Shown here one piece after another: positions 51,070 through 61,545 of a stretch of DNA of 64,000 nucleotides. The position numbers were made by a program, and so were the translations under genes. The first letter of the stretch is position 1; each line of letters begins with the position of its first letter. Where the stretch lies: NCBI GenBank assembly GCA_903886275.1, contig CAISLN010000040.1, positions 62,001-126,000 of the forward strand, written 5' to 3'. The notes beneath the pieces were generated by a model that worked only from the letters and a program-made list of their open reading frames with translations, was not told the origin of the DNA and did not search any database. Source of the stretch: an uncultured beta proteobacterium (GTDB lineage Bacteria > Pseudomonadota > Gammaproteobacteria > Burkholderiales > Burkholderiaceae_C).

Positions 51070-54000
51070 GGTTTGCTTTCCTTCGTAGCTGGGTTGGCGC
51101 TGGGCTGGTGCTCGACCTTGGTAACGCGCGGGTCTAGCCAAGTACCGTCCACCAGGAACTCCTGGGTGTTGGCCTCCATCAGGGGCTTGCGCAGAATCAC
51201 GTTGGCCAAAAAAGTGGTCAGCCCCACCAGCGGGTTAATGGCCGAGTAGATCAGGGAAGCGCTCGCCACGTTGATCTCGGGAATCACCACCACCTTGAGC
51301 GACTGGGTTTCTCGGGCGATATCGGCCTGACCCTCCATCAGCACGGCGGCGTTCACGCCCTTCATCTGCAGGTTGTTGGTGCGGGCCATGCCTTGCTCTA
51401 TGGCCACATCGCCGCGCACAAAGTCAAAGGCAAAACCGTCGCTGAACACATCGCGAAAATCCAGTGCCAAGCGCCGGGGCAGCGACTGCAGGCTCAGCAC
51501 CCCGAGCAGCTTGGCAATGCCGGGGTCGGCCTTGAGGAACTGGCCGGACTCGATGTTGACATTGAAGCCCCCGCCCATGCTGGCGTAGTCGGGCGAAAAC
51601 GGTGAACCCAACCAAGACACCTGGCCTTCGATCCTGCCCTTGCCCTTGGCAATCACGCCGGGCATTCCCATGCGCTGGAGCAGGTCGCCGGAGTCGGCCA
51701 GCTCCAGCTTGAAGTTCAGCGCCGTGCGCCTACGCTCGCGCGGTGTCATGGGCAAAGCGGCCTGGGCATTGAGGTTCGCCCAGTTGCCACTGGCTGTCAG
51801 CGTGGCCTCGGGCGTGCTGATGTTGAAGCGGTTCAAACGCCACTCGCGCACCGCGTCGCGCCCACCCAATCCCAGGTTCACCGCCTGGATGTCAACCCGG
51901 CCCAACTTTTTGCCGCGCAACTCCATGTCTCCCACCAAAATATCCAGCGCCGGAATGCTGGCGGGTTGCTGCTCCAGCAGGTTTTCGACATCTGCCGCAG
52001 CCGACGGGCCGATCACCAAATGGGCCAGTCGGGCGTAGACGCGCCCGGGCAAGGCCTCGCTGCTCTGGCGGTATTCCACATAGCCATTGAGCTCGCTCGC
52101 ATCGACATTGCCGCGCCACACCAGGCCCTCGCGTGCGCCGCCCAGCAGCAGGTGGTTGAACTTGCGACCCTGCAACAGCAGTTCGTCGGCGCGCAGGGCG
52201 ATGCGGCTGGGCAAATAGCCCGCGACACCGGCCGCCGCATTGCCAACCCCGCCATTGCCGTTGCTGCCGCTTGCCGTCAGCCCCATGCGCGAGGCCACAT
52301 CCAGCCAGGCGTCGCCATCGAGCGGACCGACCCGGATGTTGGCGGCCACGCCCTCTGCCGGCAGCGGCGCCGACTCGTCCGCGCCCAGGCCCACGGCAAT
52401 GGCGCCGCGCAGCACCTGGGGCTCCGTGCCGGAGATATCGCGCACATAGACCACGCTGGCCAACTTGCCCAGATCGAGCTGCAACTGGTCCTGCAGGCGC
52501 GCACCCGGCTGCAGCGAGGCGCGCACCAGGCTGCTCTCCAGGCGCAGCGGCAACACCGCATCGGCCGTCTTGGCAAAGGGGGCAGGAAGGTTCAGTGCCA
52601 GCCCAGCCAGGCTGCTGTTGACCAGCAGTTCCACCACCTCGGAACGCAGCCCCAGCGTGGCACTGTAGGCGGCACTGCCGCTGCTGAATTGCCCCAGCCG
52701 CGCCACCGGCCCCAATTCGCTGGCCTGGCGCAATCCCTCGGCGGTGGCCACGCCCTGCATGCGCAGGCCGCCGGGCGTGCTGCGCGCCAGTGCCGAGTTG
52801 CCAAAGTTCATGGCCCCCTCGATGCGCACATCACCACCGAGGGCACGGGCCGAGGCACCGTTGAGCGAGAAGCCACTCTCGGTAAACGTCAGCACCCCCT
52901 TGGCGCGGCTCAGTCGCGGCACCGCCGGCGCAAACTGAAAGTCGTTGCCGGCAAAGGCGATGCTGCCCAGCACCGTGGTCTTTTCCAAATGGGCCACCGG
53001 AATCGCCAGCTTGAGCCGGATCTCCGCATTGCCCGAGGCCGTGCTGTGCGCCAGCGCATTGCCGATCCAGCCACCTACCGGCGAGCCATTCACAAAGGCC
53101 AGTCCCTCGGCCAGCGGGCCACGGGTCTCTGCCGTCACTGCCACCAGCGGTGCGTCATACAGCTTGCTGATGGCCACTTGGGTGTTGCTAAATTGCAGGG
53201 CGCTGCCGCTAGCCACCAGACCGCGGGCTGCCTTGAACTGCAAGTTGTCCTGATCGATCAGCAGCTCGCCCGCCACCTGCGTGAGCAGCGGCCAGGGCAG
53301 GCTGTCCTTGGGTGTGACCAGGGACGGTGCATAGGCATAGCTGGCGTTGCTGACCTCACCGGCAATGCGGAACTCGCCCTGCTTGGCAGAGGCAAAGGGG
53401 AAGCGCTCCAGATCGCCCTTGACCTTGTAGCTCACCTTGCGGCCCTCGCCGGCCACCAGCGCCTGCCCCAGGTAGTCGCGCGCTTGGCTGTCCATCACCA
53501 GCGGCAGGTAGCGCGGTACGGCCGCCACATTGGCCCGGCTCAGGCTGCCGCTCAGGTCCAGCAGGCCGGGAAAACGCGACTCGGACGAGCCGCCCTTTGG
53601 CACCGCAGCGGTCTGCCATTTGATTTGCGCCTCACCCTGACCATCGGTGTTGGCAAAGCGCAGCCGCCCGGTTTCCACGCTGATGGCGCCGCCGCCGCCT
53701 AGCTTCCACTGCACATCGCCGCTCAGGCTGTCAAAGGCCACCTCGGGTTGCGCAAATACGCCGGGGAAGGTGACGCTGCCGTTTTGCAGAGCCAGGGTGG
53801 CGCGTCCGCCGGCCTGGCTCAGGTCAAAGTCCACCGTTCCACCCCGCAGGCCGGGAATGCCGTAGTGACCCTGGGGCTGCGCGGCCAGCGCCAGTTGCGT
53901 CACATGGCCCTGGGCGGCGAAGCCGATAGGAGAAGCTGCGTCCCCCTGCCAACTCAGGTTCAGTTTCTCGACCATGCCCCGAGCTTCGAGTTTCTGCAGC

Positions 54001-55160
54001 GCGCCGTGCGCGGCCGCATCCAGTGGCAGCCGTTCGGCAATTTCACTGACGGCAGCAAGGTCCAACCGGTCGGCCACCAGCGTGCCCCGGGACGGCTTGC
54101 CAGGCTGCGCGTCCATCAGGCTCAAGCGCACATTGCCACCTGGCCAGTGCAGGCCGTCACGGGTATCGAAGCTCAGGGCTGCGCTGGAATATTCATAGCC
54201 GCCAGTGAGCCTGCGCACCCCGAGGCGGCCGGTAACGCGCGCCAGATCCAGCGGCTCCAGCGTGGGCGAGAGGCTCACCGTGACCATCTGCAGCGCCAGA
54301 TCGGCGGTGGCACCCTGCACCTTGGCATGGTCCACATCGACCCAGGCGCGCAGCGAGCCCGCGCCCTGGCGCAGGTCAAAACCCAGACCGACATAGTTGT
54401 GCAGCTGCGCCAGGTCAATCTGGGTCGCCTGGCCGTATAACTGGCCGCTCCAGTTGCGCCAGTCACCCGCGCGGGTGGAAAAAAGCGGCTGCTGCAATTG
54501 GCCCATCAAGGACAGGCGCGTGCCCCAGCCCGGTGGCGGGTCGGCGTCCAGGCGCAGGCTGTGCTGGCGGTGCCGGTTGCGAATCAGCACATCCACATCG
54601 GCCAGATCCAGAGGTGCCAAGCCGCGCAGCTCGTCGATCCAGCGCACGCGGCCATTACGCACCACCAGCTCGGTCTGGGCAAACACCCAATCGGCCGCAC
54701 CACCGCCGTCGCTGCTGGCCTCGGGCAGCAAAAAACCAGCCACCCAGACGCGGCCATCGGCGCTGCGACGCACCTCCAGCTCGGGCGCAGCAATGTAGAG
54801 CTGCTCAAAGCCCAGACCCAGGGCCGAGCGCACCGACAGTGCGGCCAGCACCGAGGGCAGGCGCAAGGCCTCTCGGCCATTGGCATCGAGCAAGCGCACA
54901 TCGCGCAACTCAATCGAGGGAATCAGCCCGTTGGAGGTGGCCAGAATATCGCCCACCCGCACGGCAATGCCCATACGCTGACTGGCTTCTTGCTCTAGCC
55001 ACGGACGGAACTCGCCGATTCGCGGCACAATCACAAAATGCAAGCCGCCCCAGGCCAAGCACAAGGTGACCCAGGCCGTCGCAAGTATCCACAGGGTCCA
55101 ACGGGCCAGTGCCGCGAGGGTCCTGAGCCGGAGCGTGGGGATGGCCTTCATAGGTGCCAT
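51066..55160 (-). CDS. yhdP: YhdP family AsmA-like protein
   Basis: 1364 aa, N-terminal TM, DUF3971-like body, C-terminal AsmA-like FKADPGIAKLLGVLSLQSLPRRLALDF. Confidence 0.88.
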   Translation of the reverse strand: MAPMKAIPTLRLRTLAALARWTLWILATAWVTLCLAWGGLHFVIVPRIGEFRPWLEQEASQRMGIAVRVGDILATSNGLIPSIELRDVRLLDANGREALRLPSVLAALSVRSALGLGFEQLYIAAPELEVRRSADGRVWVAGFLLPEASSDGGGAADWVFAQTELVVRNGRVRWIDELRGLAPLDLADVDVLIRNRHRQHSLRLDADPPPGWGTRLSLMGQLQQPLFSTRAGDWRNWSGQLYGQATQIDLAQLHNYVGLGFDLRQGAGSLRAWVDVDHAKVQGATADLALQMVTVSLSPTLEPLDLARVTGRLGVRRLTGGYEYSSAALSFDTRDGLHWPGGNVRLSLMDAQPGKPSRGTLVADRLDLAAVSEIAERLPLDAAAHGALQKLEARGMVEKLNLSWQGDAASPIGFAAQGHVTQLALAAQPQGHYGIPGLRGGTVDFDLSQAGGRATLALQNGSVTFPGVFAQPEVAFDSLSGDVQWKLGGGGAISVETGRLRFANTDGQGEAQIKWQTAAVPKGGSSESRFPGLLDLSGSLSRANVAAVPRYLPLVMDSQARDYLGQALVAGEGRKVSYKVKGDLERFPFASAKQGEFRIAGEVSNASYAYAPSLVTPKDSLPWPLLTQVAGELLIDQDNLQFKAARGLVASGSALQFSNTQVAISKLYDAPLVAVTAETRGPLAEGLAFVNGSPVGGWIGNALAHSTASGNAEIRLKLAIPVAHLEKTTVLGSIAFAGNDFQFAPAVPRLSRAKGVLTFTESGFSLNGASARALGGDVRIEGAMNFGNSALARSTPGGLRMQGVATAEGLRQASELGPVARLGQFSSGSAAYSATLGLRSEVVELLVNSSLAGLALNLPAPFAKTADAVLPLRLESSLVRASLQPGARLQDQLQLDLGKLASVVYVRDISGTEPQVLRGAIAVGLGADESAPLPAEGVAANIRVGPLDGDAWLDVASRMGLTASGSNGNGGVGNAAAGVAGYLPSRIALRADELLLQGRKFNHLLLGGAREGLVWRGNVDASELNGYVEYRQSSEALPGRVYARLAHLVIGPSAAADVENLLEQQPASIPALDILVGDMELRGKKLGRVDIQAVNLGLGGRDAVREWRLNRFNISTPEATLTASGNWANLNAQAALPMTPRERRRTALNFKLELADSGDLLQRMGMPGVIAKGKGRIEGQVSWLGSPFSPDYASMGGGFNVNIESGQFLKADPGIAKLLGVLSLQSLPRRLALDFRDVFSDGFAFDFVRGDVAIEQGMARTNNLQMKGVNAAVLMEGQADIARETQSLKVVVIPEINVASASLIYSAINPLVGLTTFLANVILRKPLMEANTQEFLVDGTWLDPRVTKVEHQPSANPATKESKP

Positions 55161-55175
55161 TGATCAGTCTTCACC

Positions 55176-57905
55176 ATGTCAGGAATTATGACCCGCATCC
55201 CAGACGCACTCAGCGCTTTCAACGGGTCCACTTACCCGCGCTTTGCTCAGCGCGTACGCCGCCGTTATGCCGTACAAATGCACCTGCTGCAAGCCGGCGT
55301 TCCCGGGCGCGACGCGATGCAGGCGCTGTTCGACGGCCTGCGCAGCGACGGGCTGGATCTTCCCGGCGCGCTGCGCGCCACCCGCCAGTTGGTGCTGGAG
55401 CGGCTGCTGGCGCTGGACTGCGACCAGGGGCTGGCCCTGGAGCGGGTCACGGCCAGCATGACCGAGCTGGCCGAGTGGGCCTTGGAGCTGGCCTATGCCA
55501 GCAGCCAGCAGGCGCTGCAGGAGACCCATGGCCTGCCGCTGGGCCCGGGCGGTGAGCAGGCCCAGCTGTGCATCATCGGCATGGGCAAGCTCGGTGCGCG
55601 CGAACTCAATGTCTCTAGCGACATCGACCTGATTTACATCTACGACCTCGACGGCGAAACCAGCGGCAGCGCAGAAGGCAGGGGCAAAATTTCCAACCAG
55701 GAATTTTTTGCCAAACAGGTGCGCGCCATCTACGCGCTGATTGGCGACAGCACCGAGCACGGCTTTGTGTTCCGCGTGGACCTGGCGCTGCGCCCCAATG
55801 GCAACTCGGGTCCGGCCGCCGTATCGCTTGCCGCACTGGACGAGTATTTTCAGGTGCAGGGGCGCGAGTGGGAACGCTTTGCCTGGCTCAAAAGCCGGGT
55901 GATTGCGCCGCGCAGTGCCATCAAGAGCGGCTGCGCCCAGAGCCTGCGCGCCGTGGTGCTGCCCTTTGTGTTCAGGCGCTACCTCGACTACAACGTGTTC
56001 GACGCCCTGCGCATCCTGCACCGCCAGATCCGCGAGCATGCCGCCAAGCGCAGTGCCGGCCGGCCCGAACGCGGCAACGACGTCAAGCTCTCGCGCGGGG
56101 GCATACGCGAAATCGAATTCACGGTGCAGCTGCTGCAGGTGGTGCGCGGTGGCCAGTTTCCGGAGCTGCGCACCCGCCCCACGCTGAACGCGTTGCAGCG
56201 CGTGACCAAGGCCGGGCTGATGACGCCGGACGCTGCGCAAAAGCTGGCCCTGGCCTACGGCTTTTTGCGCCAGGTGGAGCACCGCATCCAGTACCTAGAC
56301 GACCAGCAAACCCATGTGCTGCCGACGGTGGACGCCGACCTGCTGTGGATTGCGCAAGCCATGGGCTTTGCCAACACGCACAGCTTTTTGGCCCAGCTCG
56401 ACACCCACCGCGAAGGCGTGGCCCAGGAATTTGACGCCCTGCTGGGCGGCGCCCAACCCGAGTGCAAGGGCTGCAAGGGCAAGGCACCAGCGCCCGACGC
56501 CAGCGACTTTGAGGTGCTGCTGGCCCAGACCCAGGGCAAGTTTCGAGAACGATTGGCCATCTGGCAAAGCCACCCGCGCATCCTGGCGCTGCGCGAGGAG
56601 TCGCGCGTGCGTCTGGGCAAACTGGTCCTGCGCACCGCCCAGTGGGTCAGCGAGGGCCGGGTCACAGAGGACGCGGCCGTGCGCCTGTCCGACTGGATAG
56701 AGCCGCTGTTGCGCCGCGAAAGCTACCTGGCCCTGCTGCTGGAGCGCCCCAATGTGCATGAGCGCTTGCTGCGCCTGCTGGGTGCGGCCAAATGGCCAGC
56801 CCGCTACCTGCTGCTGCACCCTGGCGTGATTGACGAACTGGCCAGCAACGCCATGCTGCAGGAGCGCTTTGACGCCACCGAATTCGAGGCCGAAATGGAG
56901 CACCGCCGCGCTGCCCTGGCCGCTGGCGGCGAGGACGACGACGAGGCGCTCCTCGACCTGCTGCGCCGCGCCCACCATGCCGAGGTGTTTCGTACCCTGG
57001 CACGTGACGTAGAAGGTTGCATCACGGTGGAACAGGTGGCCGATGACCTGAGCGCCCTGGCCGAAAGCATGCTGCGCACCACCACCCGCTGGTGCTGGGA
57101 GCGGCTCAAAAACCGGCATCGCCCGGACCACCGCTTCGGCATCATTGCCTACGGCAAACTGGGCGGCAAGGAGCTGGGCTACGGCAGCGACCTGGACATC
57201 GTGTTTGTTTTTGACGACGAAGACGAGAGCGCCTTCGAGGTCTATGGCGCGCTGATCCGCAAGCTGATCAACTGGCTCACCGTGAAGACCGGCGAGGGCG
57301 ACATCTACGAGATCGACACCGCCCTGCGCCCCAATGGCAACTCCGGCCTTTTGATCACCAGCTTTGCGGCTTATGCCAACTACCAGCAACAGCGCGGCAG
57401 CAATGCCGCCTGGACTTGGGAGCACCAAGCCATGACGCGCGCCCGCTGTGTGCTCGGCGACGCGTCCTTGCAGCAGCGCTTCGAGGCGGTGCGCGAGGCC
57501 GTCATCACCAACCCGCGCGACACCGCGGCCCTGCGCACCGAGATCATGGAGATGCGCGCCAAGCTGAGCAAGGGCAGGCCCGTCAAGGGCGAGCGTTTCG
57601 ATGTGAAGCACAGCCCCGGCGGCATGGTGGACATCGAGTTTGCGGTGCAGTTTCTGGTGCTCTCAAAAAGCCAGGAACACCCTGAGTTGCGCGCCAATGT
57701 GGGCAATATCGCCCTGCTGCAGCGCGCCCAGGTGTGCGGCCTTTTGCCGGGTCACACCGGTGACAACGCCGCCCTGGCTTATCGCACGCTGCGCCAAATT
57801 CAGCACCGCGCCCGACTCAATGAGGAGCCGACGCAGTTGGATGTGGAACAGGTGCAGTTTGAGCGCGCTGCGGGGCTGGCTTTGTGGGCGGCGGTGTTTG
57901 GGTGA
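55176..57905 (+). CDS. glnE: bifunctional glutamate-ammonia adenylyltransferase/deadenylase
   Basis: GMGKLGARELNVSSDIDLIYIYD and GYGSDLDIVFVFDD nucleotidyltransferase repeats. Confidence 0.95.
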   Translation: MSGIMTRIPDALSAFNGSTYPRFAQRVRRRYAVQMHLLQAGVPGRDAMQALFDGLRSDGLDLPGALRATRQLVLERLLALDCDQGLALERVTASMTELAEWALELAYASSQQALQETHGLPLGPGGEQAQLCIIGMGKLGARELNVSSDIDLIYIYDLDGETSGSAEGRGKISNQEFFAKQVRAIYALIGDSTEHGFVFRVDLALRPNGNSGPAAVSLAALDEYFQVQGREWERFAWLKSRVIAPRSAIKSGCAQSLRAVVLPFVFRRYLDYNVFDALRILHRQIREHAAKRSAGRPERGNDVKLSRGGIREIEFTVQLLQVVRGGQFPELRTRPTLNALQRVTKAGLMTPDAAQKLALAYGFLRQVEHRIQYLDDQQTHVLPTVDADLLWIAQAMGFANTHSFLAQLDTHREGVAQEFDALLGGAQPECKGCKGKAPAPDASDFEVLLAQTQGKFRERLAIWQSHPRILALREESRVRLGKLVLRTAQWVSEGRVTEDAAVRLSDWIEPLLRRESYLALLLERPNVHERLLRLLGAAKWPARYLLLHPGVIDELASNAMLQERFDATEFEAEMEHRRAALAAGGEDDDEALLDLLRRAHHAEVFRTLARDVEGCITVEQVADDLSALAESMLRTTTRWCWERLKNRHRPDHRFGIIAYGKLGGKELGYGSDLDIVFVFDDEDESAFEVYGALIRKLINWLTVKTGEGDIYEIDTALRPNGNSGLLITSFAAYANYQQQRGSNAAWTWEHQAMTRARCVLGDASLQQRFEAVREAVITNPRDTAALRTEIMEMRAKLSKGRPVKGERFDVKHSPGGMVDIEFAVQFLVLSKSQEHPELRANVGNIALLQRAQVCGLLPGHTGDNAALAYRTLRQIQHRARLNEEPTQLDVEQVQFERAAGLALWAAVFG

Positions 57906-58253
57906 GGCCAATCGAACGCAACCATTGACAACAATGAGCGGCATGGCCCTCAAATTACTGGCTGTAATCCAGAAGCACGGTCTGAGTGTGCTGGCTTGAG
58001 TCTTGTCTGGCAGCGGTGCAGCGGGAGCGGCCCTTGAGCCACAGAGTGGTCAGCTTCACATTGGCAAACTTAACGACCGCTGCTGAGAAAAGGGCACGTT
58101 TTGGCGAACGACAGCTTTCTCGGGACCAAACCTAATTCTCTCGAATTTTTGCCAAAAACACGAATGGCCGGTTACAGCCCTTTGCTGGCATTACTGCCGC
58201 AGGCAAGGGCAGGTGCCATCTACCGAAAATCCGGCTACCCTAAAAACAAATGC

Positions 58254-58748
58254 TCAGGTGCCCCTGATCCGGTTCACTAACTGCGTGGTCGAGTAACCCG
58301 CCACAAACGGCAGGGCCAGGGCATAGCCGCCCCAGCTTTCGACCAGGGCGGTCTCAGGCAGCTTGGACATGTCGTAGTCGCCACCCTTGACCAGGATGTC
58401 GGGCCGGATCTGGGCAATCAGCGCTTGCGGCGTGTCCTCGTCAAACCAGGTCACCAGACTGACAGATTCCTGCGATGCCATGACGATGGCGCGGTCGGCG
58501 TCCTTGTTCAGGGGGCGGTCATCGCCCTTGCCCAGGCGCTTGACCGAGGCATCGGTGTTGAGCGCCACGATCAGGCTGCCGCCCAGGGCTCTTGCCTGGG
58601 CCAGATAGACCACATGGCCGCGGTGCAGCACATCGAACACGCCGTTGGTAAACACCCAGGGTTTGGGCAGCGCGCGCAGGGCCTCGGTGAGCTGCTCGCG
58701 TGGCAGGATTTTTTGTAAAAAGACGGGGGGGGTGGCTTGGGCTTGCAT
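58254..58748 (-). CDS. rfaE2: D-glycero-beta-D-manno-heptose 1-phosphate adenylyltransferase
   Basis: VFTNGVFDVLHRGHVVYLAQARALGG, LVKGGDY; start 58748 preferred over ORF start 58793. Confidence 0.9.
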   Translation of the reverse strand: MQAQATPPVFLQKILPREQLTEALRALPKPWVFTNGVFDVLHRGHVVYLAQARALGGSLIVALNTDASVKRLGKGDDRPLNKDADRAIVMASQESVSLVTWFDEDTPQALIAQIRPDILVKGGDYDMSKLPETALVESWGGYALALPFVAGYSTTQLVNRIRGT

Positions 58749-58839
58749 GCCTTGGATGCTAGCAGGGCGAATTGAACGGGCATTACGTTCCATTTTTCAA
58801 GCCGAGATCGCATCACCTGGAGGCATAATATTTTTGCCT

Positions 58840-60069
58840 ATGAACCTCATACCGATCGAAATCGACTCCATACGCATTGGATATCCCATGCCTTGTGACC
58901 TGGTCGATGGCAATGGCGTGTTGCTGGCAAAAAAGTCGCTGATCATCCGTTCCAAAGAAGACCTGATCCTCTTTTACAACCGCACTGGCGGACTGTTTGT
59001 GGATGGGCATGACGCGGAGGTCATGCGCAAGGCCTACGTAGACCAGTTGCAAACCATGATGCGCAAAGAAAAGTCCATCGGTGAAATTGCAGAGTCCAAG
59101 CTGCTGGTGGACCGTACCGTCCAACGCAGAGTCGATGCGCCGGGGCGCGTGAACTGGCACGACATGCAACAGCAGGCCCACTATGCACTGCGTGAGCCGC
59201 AGCATGCGTTCTTCCTGGAGCGTCTGGACGCCATTCACCGAAGCCTGATGCAGGAATCGCAGCGCAACCCCGATGGCGCGCTGTTTGCATTGATCCAGCT
59301 TTCGGCCACCGAGACCGCGATGTACAGCGCAACCCATGCCATGCTGGTCAGCATGATGTGCGGCCTGGCCGCGCGCGAGGTGCTGGACTGGCCGGAGTCG
59401 GTGGAAATGCTGCTGCGCAAGGCAGCGCTGACCATGAATCTGTCCATGGCCGAGTTACAGGACCGCTTGGCCGTGCAAAGGCGCCCGCCTGATCCTGTGC
59501 AAAGGACCCATATCGATGAACATGCCCGCCTGTCGAGCGAACTGCTGCAGGCCGTGGGAGTGAACGACCCCCTCTGGCTGGACGCGGTGGCTGCGCACCA
59601 TGCCGTCGAACCCGGCCGGCTGCGCAGCAAGGAACCGGCACAGCGCCTGGCCCGTCTGATCCAGCGTGCCGACATGTTTGCTGCACGTCTGTCGCCGCGC
59701 CTGACACGGCCGGCCGTCTCGCCGGCGTTGGCCATGCAGGCCTGCTACTTTGACGAAGACAAAAACGTCGATGAGGCCGGCGCCGCCATGATCAAGGCAG
59801 TGGGCATTTACCAGCCCGGCTCCTACGTCAAACTGGCCTCGGACGAGGTGGCCGTGGTGGTGCGGCGCAGCGCCAACACCAGTACGCCACGCGTGGCGGT
59901 GGTGCTCAACCGAAGCGGCATGCCGACCATGGAGCATGCCCTGCGCGACACCGCCAACAAGGACTTCCGCGTGGTAGCCAGCGTGCCGCACGCCGAGGTC
60001 AAGGTAAACATCCAACTCGATCGCCTGCTACCCCTGACCCAGCCCACGCCCGCCGACCGCAGCTGGTAG
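58840..60069 (+). CDS. degenerate HD-GYP-like protein
   Basis: N-terminal DUF3391-like segment, central helical HD-type region without HD..HDxGK..GYP; ORF opens at 58645. Confidence 0.65.
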   Translation: MNLIPIEIDSIRIGYPMPCDLVDGNGVLLAKKSLIIRSKEDLILFYNRTGGLFVDGHDAEVMRKAYVDQLQTMMRKEKSIGEIAESKLLVDRTVQRRVDAPGRVNWHDMQQQAHYALREPQHAFFLERLDAIHRSLMQESQRNPDGALFALIQLSATETAMYSATHAMLVSMMCGLAAREVLDWPESVEMLLRKAALTMNLSMAELQDRLAVQRRPPDPVQRTHIDEHARLSSELLQAVGVNDPLWLDAVAAHHAVEPGRLRSKEPAQRLARLIQRADMFAARLSPRLTRPAVSPALAMQACYFDEDKNVDEAGAAMIKAVGIYQPGSYVKLASDEVAVVVRRSANTSTPRVAVVLNRSGMPTMEHALRDTANKDFRVVASVPHAEVKVNIQLDRLLPLTQPTPADRSW

Positions 60070-60232
60070 GCGCCCAGTCCGGCCGCTCACTCGACCCCAG
60101 TCTCGTTCCAAGCATGCCGGCGCCAGGCTCCTGCAGGGGAGACAGCACGCCTGGCGGGCACCTAATCCCCAGCGCTTTGCAGGGTCTCTATACCGCTCAA
60201 CTTGAAAAAATACCGTTCGGTCACAAAATAAC

Positions 60233-60244
60233 TTAAACGTTTAA
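60233..60244. promoter_or_regulatory. perfect 12-bp palindrome TTAAACGTTTAA before the flavoprotein operon
   Basis: ends 5 nt before the ATG at 60250. Confidence 0.4.
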
Positions 60245-60249
60245 ATCCT

Positions 60250-61545
60250 ATGAAAATTGCAATTATTGGTTCCGGTATCGCCGGCTTGGCAGTGGCCCAC
60301 CAGCTGCGCGGGCAAGCCGACTTGACCCTGTTTGAGGCCGGTGGCTACTTCGGCGGTCACACCCATACCGTAGAAGTGACCCTGCCCGGCCCTACGGGGC
60401 CGGTCACGCATGGCGTGGACACTGGCTTTCTGGTCTTCAACGAACGCACCTACCCCAAGCTGATTGCGCTGTTTGCCGAGCTGGGCATTGCCACAGCCAA
60501 GTCCGACATGTCGTTCTCGGTACAGGTGCCAAAGGCCGGTGGCCAGGCACTGGAGTGGAGCGGCTCTTCGCTCAACACCGTGTTTGCCCAGCGCAGCAAC
60601 CTGCTCAACCCGCGTTTTCTGGGCATGCTGCGCGAGGTTCTGCGCTTCAATGCCCTGGCCACCCGCCTGGCCGAAAGTGGCGACTACACCGAGCTGCTGC
60701 AGCCCCTCAGCGGCTTTCTGGCGCAGCACGGCTTTTCCGAAGTGTTCCGCGACTGGTACTTCTTGCCCATGCTGGGTTGCATCTGGAGTTGCCCAACCGA
60801 CCAGATGTTGCAGTTCCCGGTGGCCACCATGATCCGCTTCTGTCACAACCACGGGCTGATCCAGGTGAGCAACCGCCCGCAGTGGTGGACCGTGGCCGGT
60901 GGTGCGCGCAACTACGTAGAGAAAATCGTGGCTGGCATTTCCGACAAGCGCCTGAACACGCCGGTGACCAGCATCCGGCGCGACGCCCATGGCGTGTGGG
61001 TCGGCTCGGGTGGGCGCCAGGAACACTTTGACCAGGTCGTGCTGGCCTGCCACTCGGACCAGGCGTTGCGTCTGCTGTCCGACGCCAGCCCCGCCGAACA
61101 GGCCACGCTGGGCGCCATTCGCTACCAACCCAACCGCGCCGTGCTGCACACCGATACCAGCGTGTTGCCGCGCGCCCGGCGTGCCTGGGCCGCTTGGAAC
61201 TACCAACGCGCGCCGCAAGCAGAGCAGTCGCGGGTCTGCCTGCACTACCTGCTCAACCTGCTGCAGCCCCTGCCCTTCACGCAAAGCGTGGTGGTGTCAC
61301 TCAACCCGCTGCAGGAGATTGCACCCCAGCATGTGCTGGGCAGCTATGACTATGCGCACCCGGTGTTTGACCTGGCAGCTATTGCAGCGCAAAAGCAGGT
61401 GCCTGCCCTGCAGGGCCAGCGTTACACCTATTTCTGTGGCGCCTGGACCGGCTTTGGCTTTCACGAGGACGGCCTGGCCTCGGGGCTGGAGGTGGCAAGG
61501 CGCATACGCTATGACGCGTCCCAAGCGCAGCGGCTGGCCGCATGA
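60250..61545 (+). CDS. FAD-dependent oxidoreductase (COG2907/amine oxidase-like)
   Basis: KIAIIGSGIAGLAVAHQLRGQADLTLFEAGGYFGGHTHTVEV Rossmann/FAD motif. Confidence 0.9.
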   Translation: MKIAIIGSGIAGLAVAHQLRGQADLTLFEAGGYFGGHTHTVEVTLPGPTGPVTHGVDTGFLVFNERTYPKLIALFAELGIATAKSDMSFSVQVPKAGGQALEWSGSSLNTVFAQRSNLLNPRFLGMLREVLRFNALATRLAESGDYTELLQPLSGFLAQHGFSEVFRDWYFLPMLGCIWSCPTDQMLQFPVATMIRFCHNHGLIQVSNRPQWWTVAGGARNYVEKIVAGISDKRLNTPVTSIRRDAHGVWVGSGGRQEHFDQVVLACHSDQALRLLSDASPAEQATLGAIRYQPNRAVLHTDTSVLPRARRAWAAWNYQRAPQAEQSRVCLHYLLNLLQPLPFTQSVVVSLNPLQEIAPQHVLGSYDYAHPVFDLAAIAAQKQVPALQGQRYTYFCGAWTGFGFHEDGLASGLEVARRIRYDASQAQRLAA

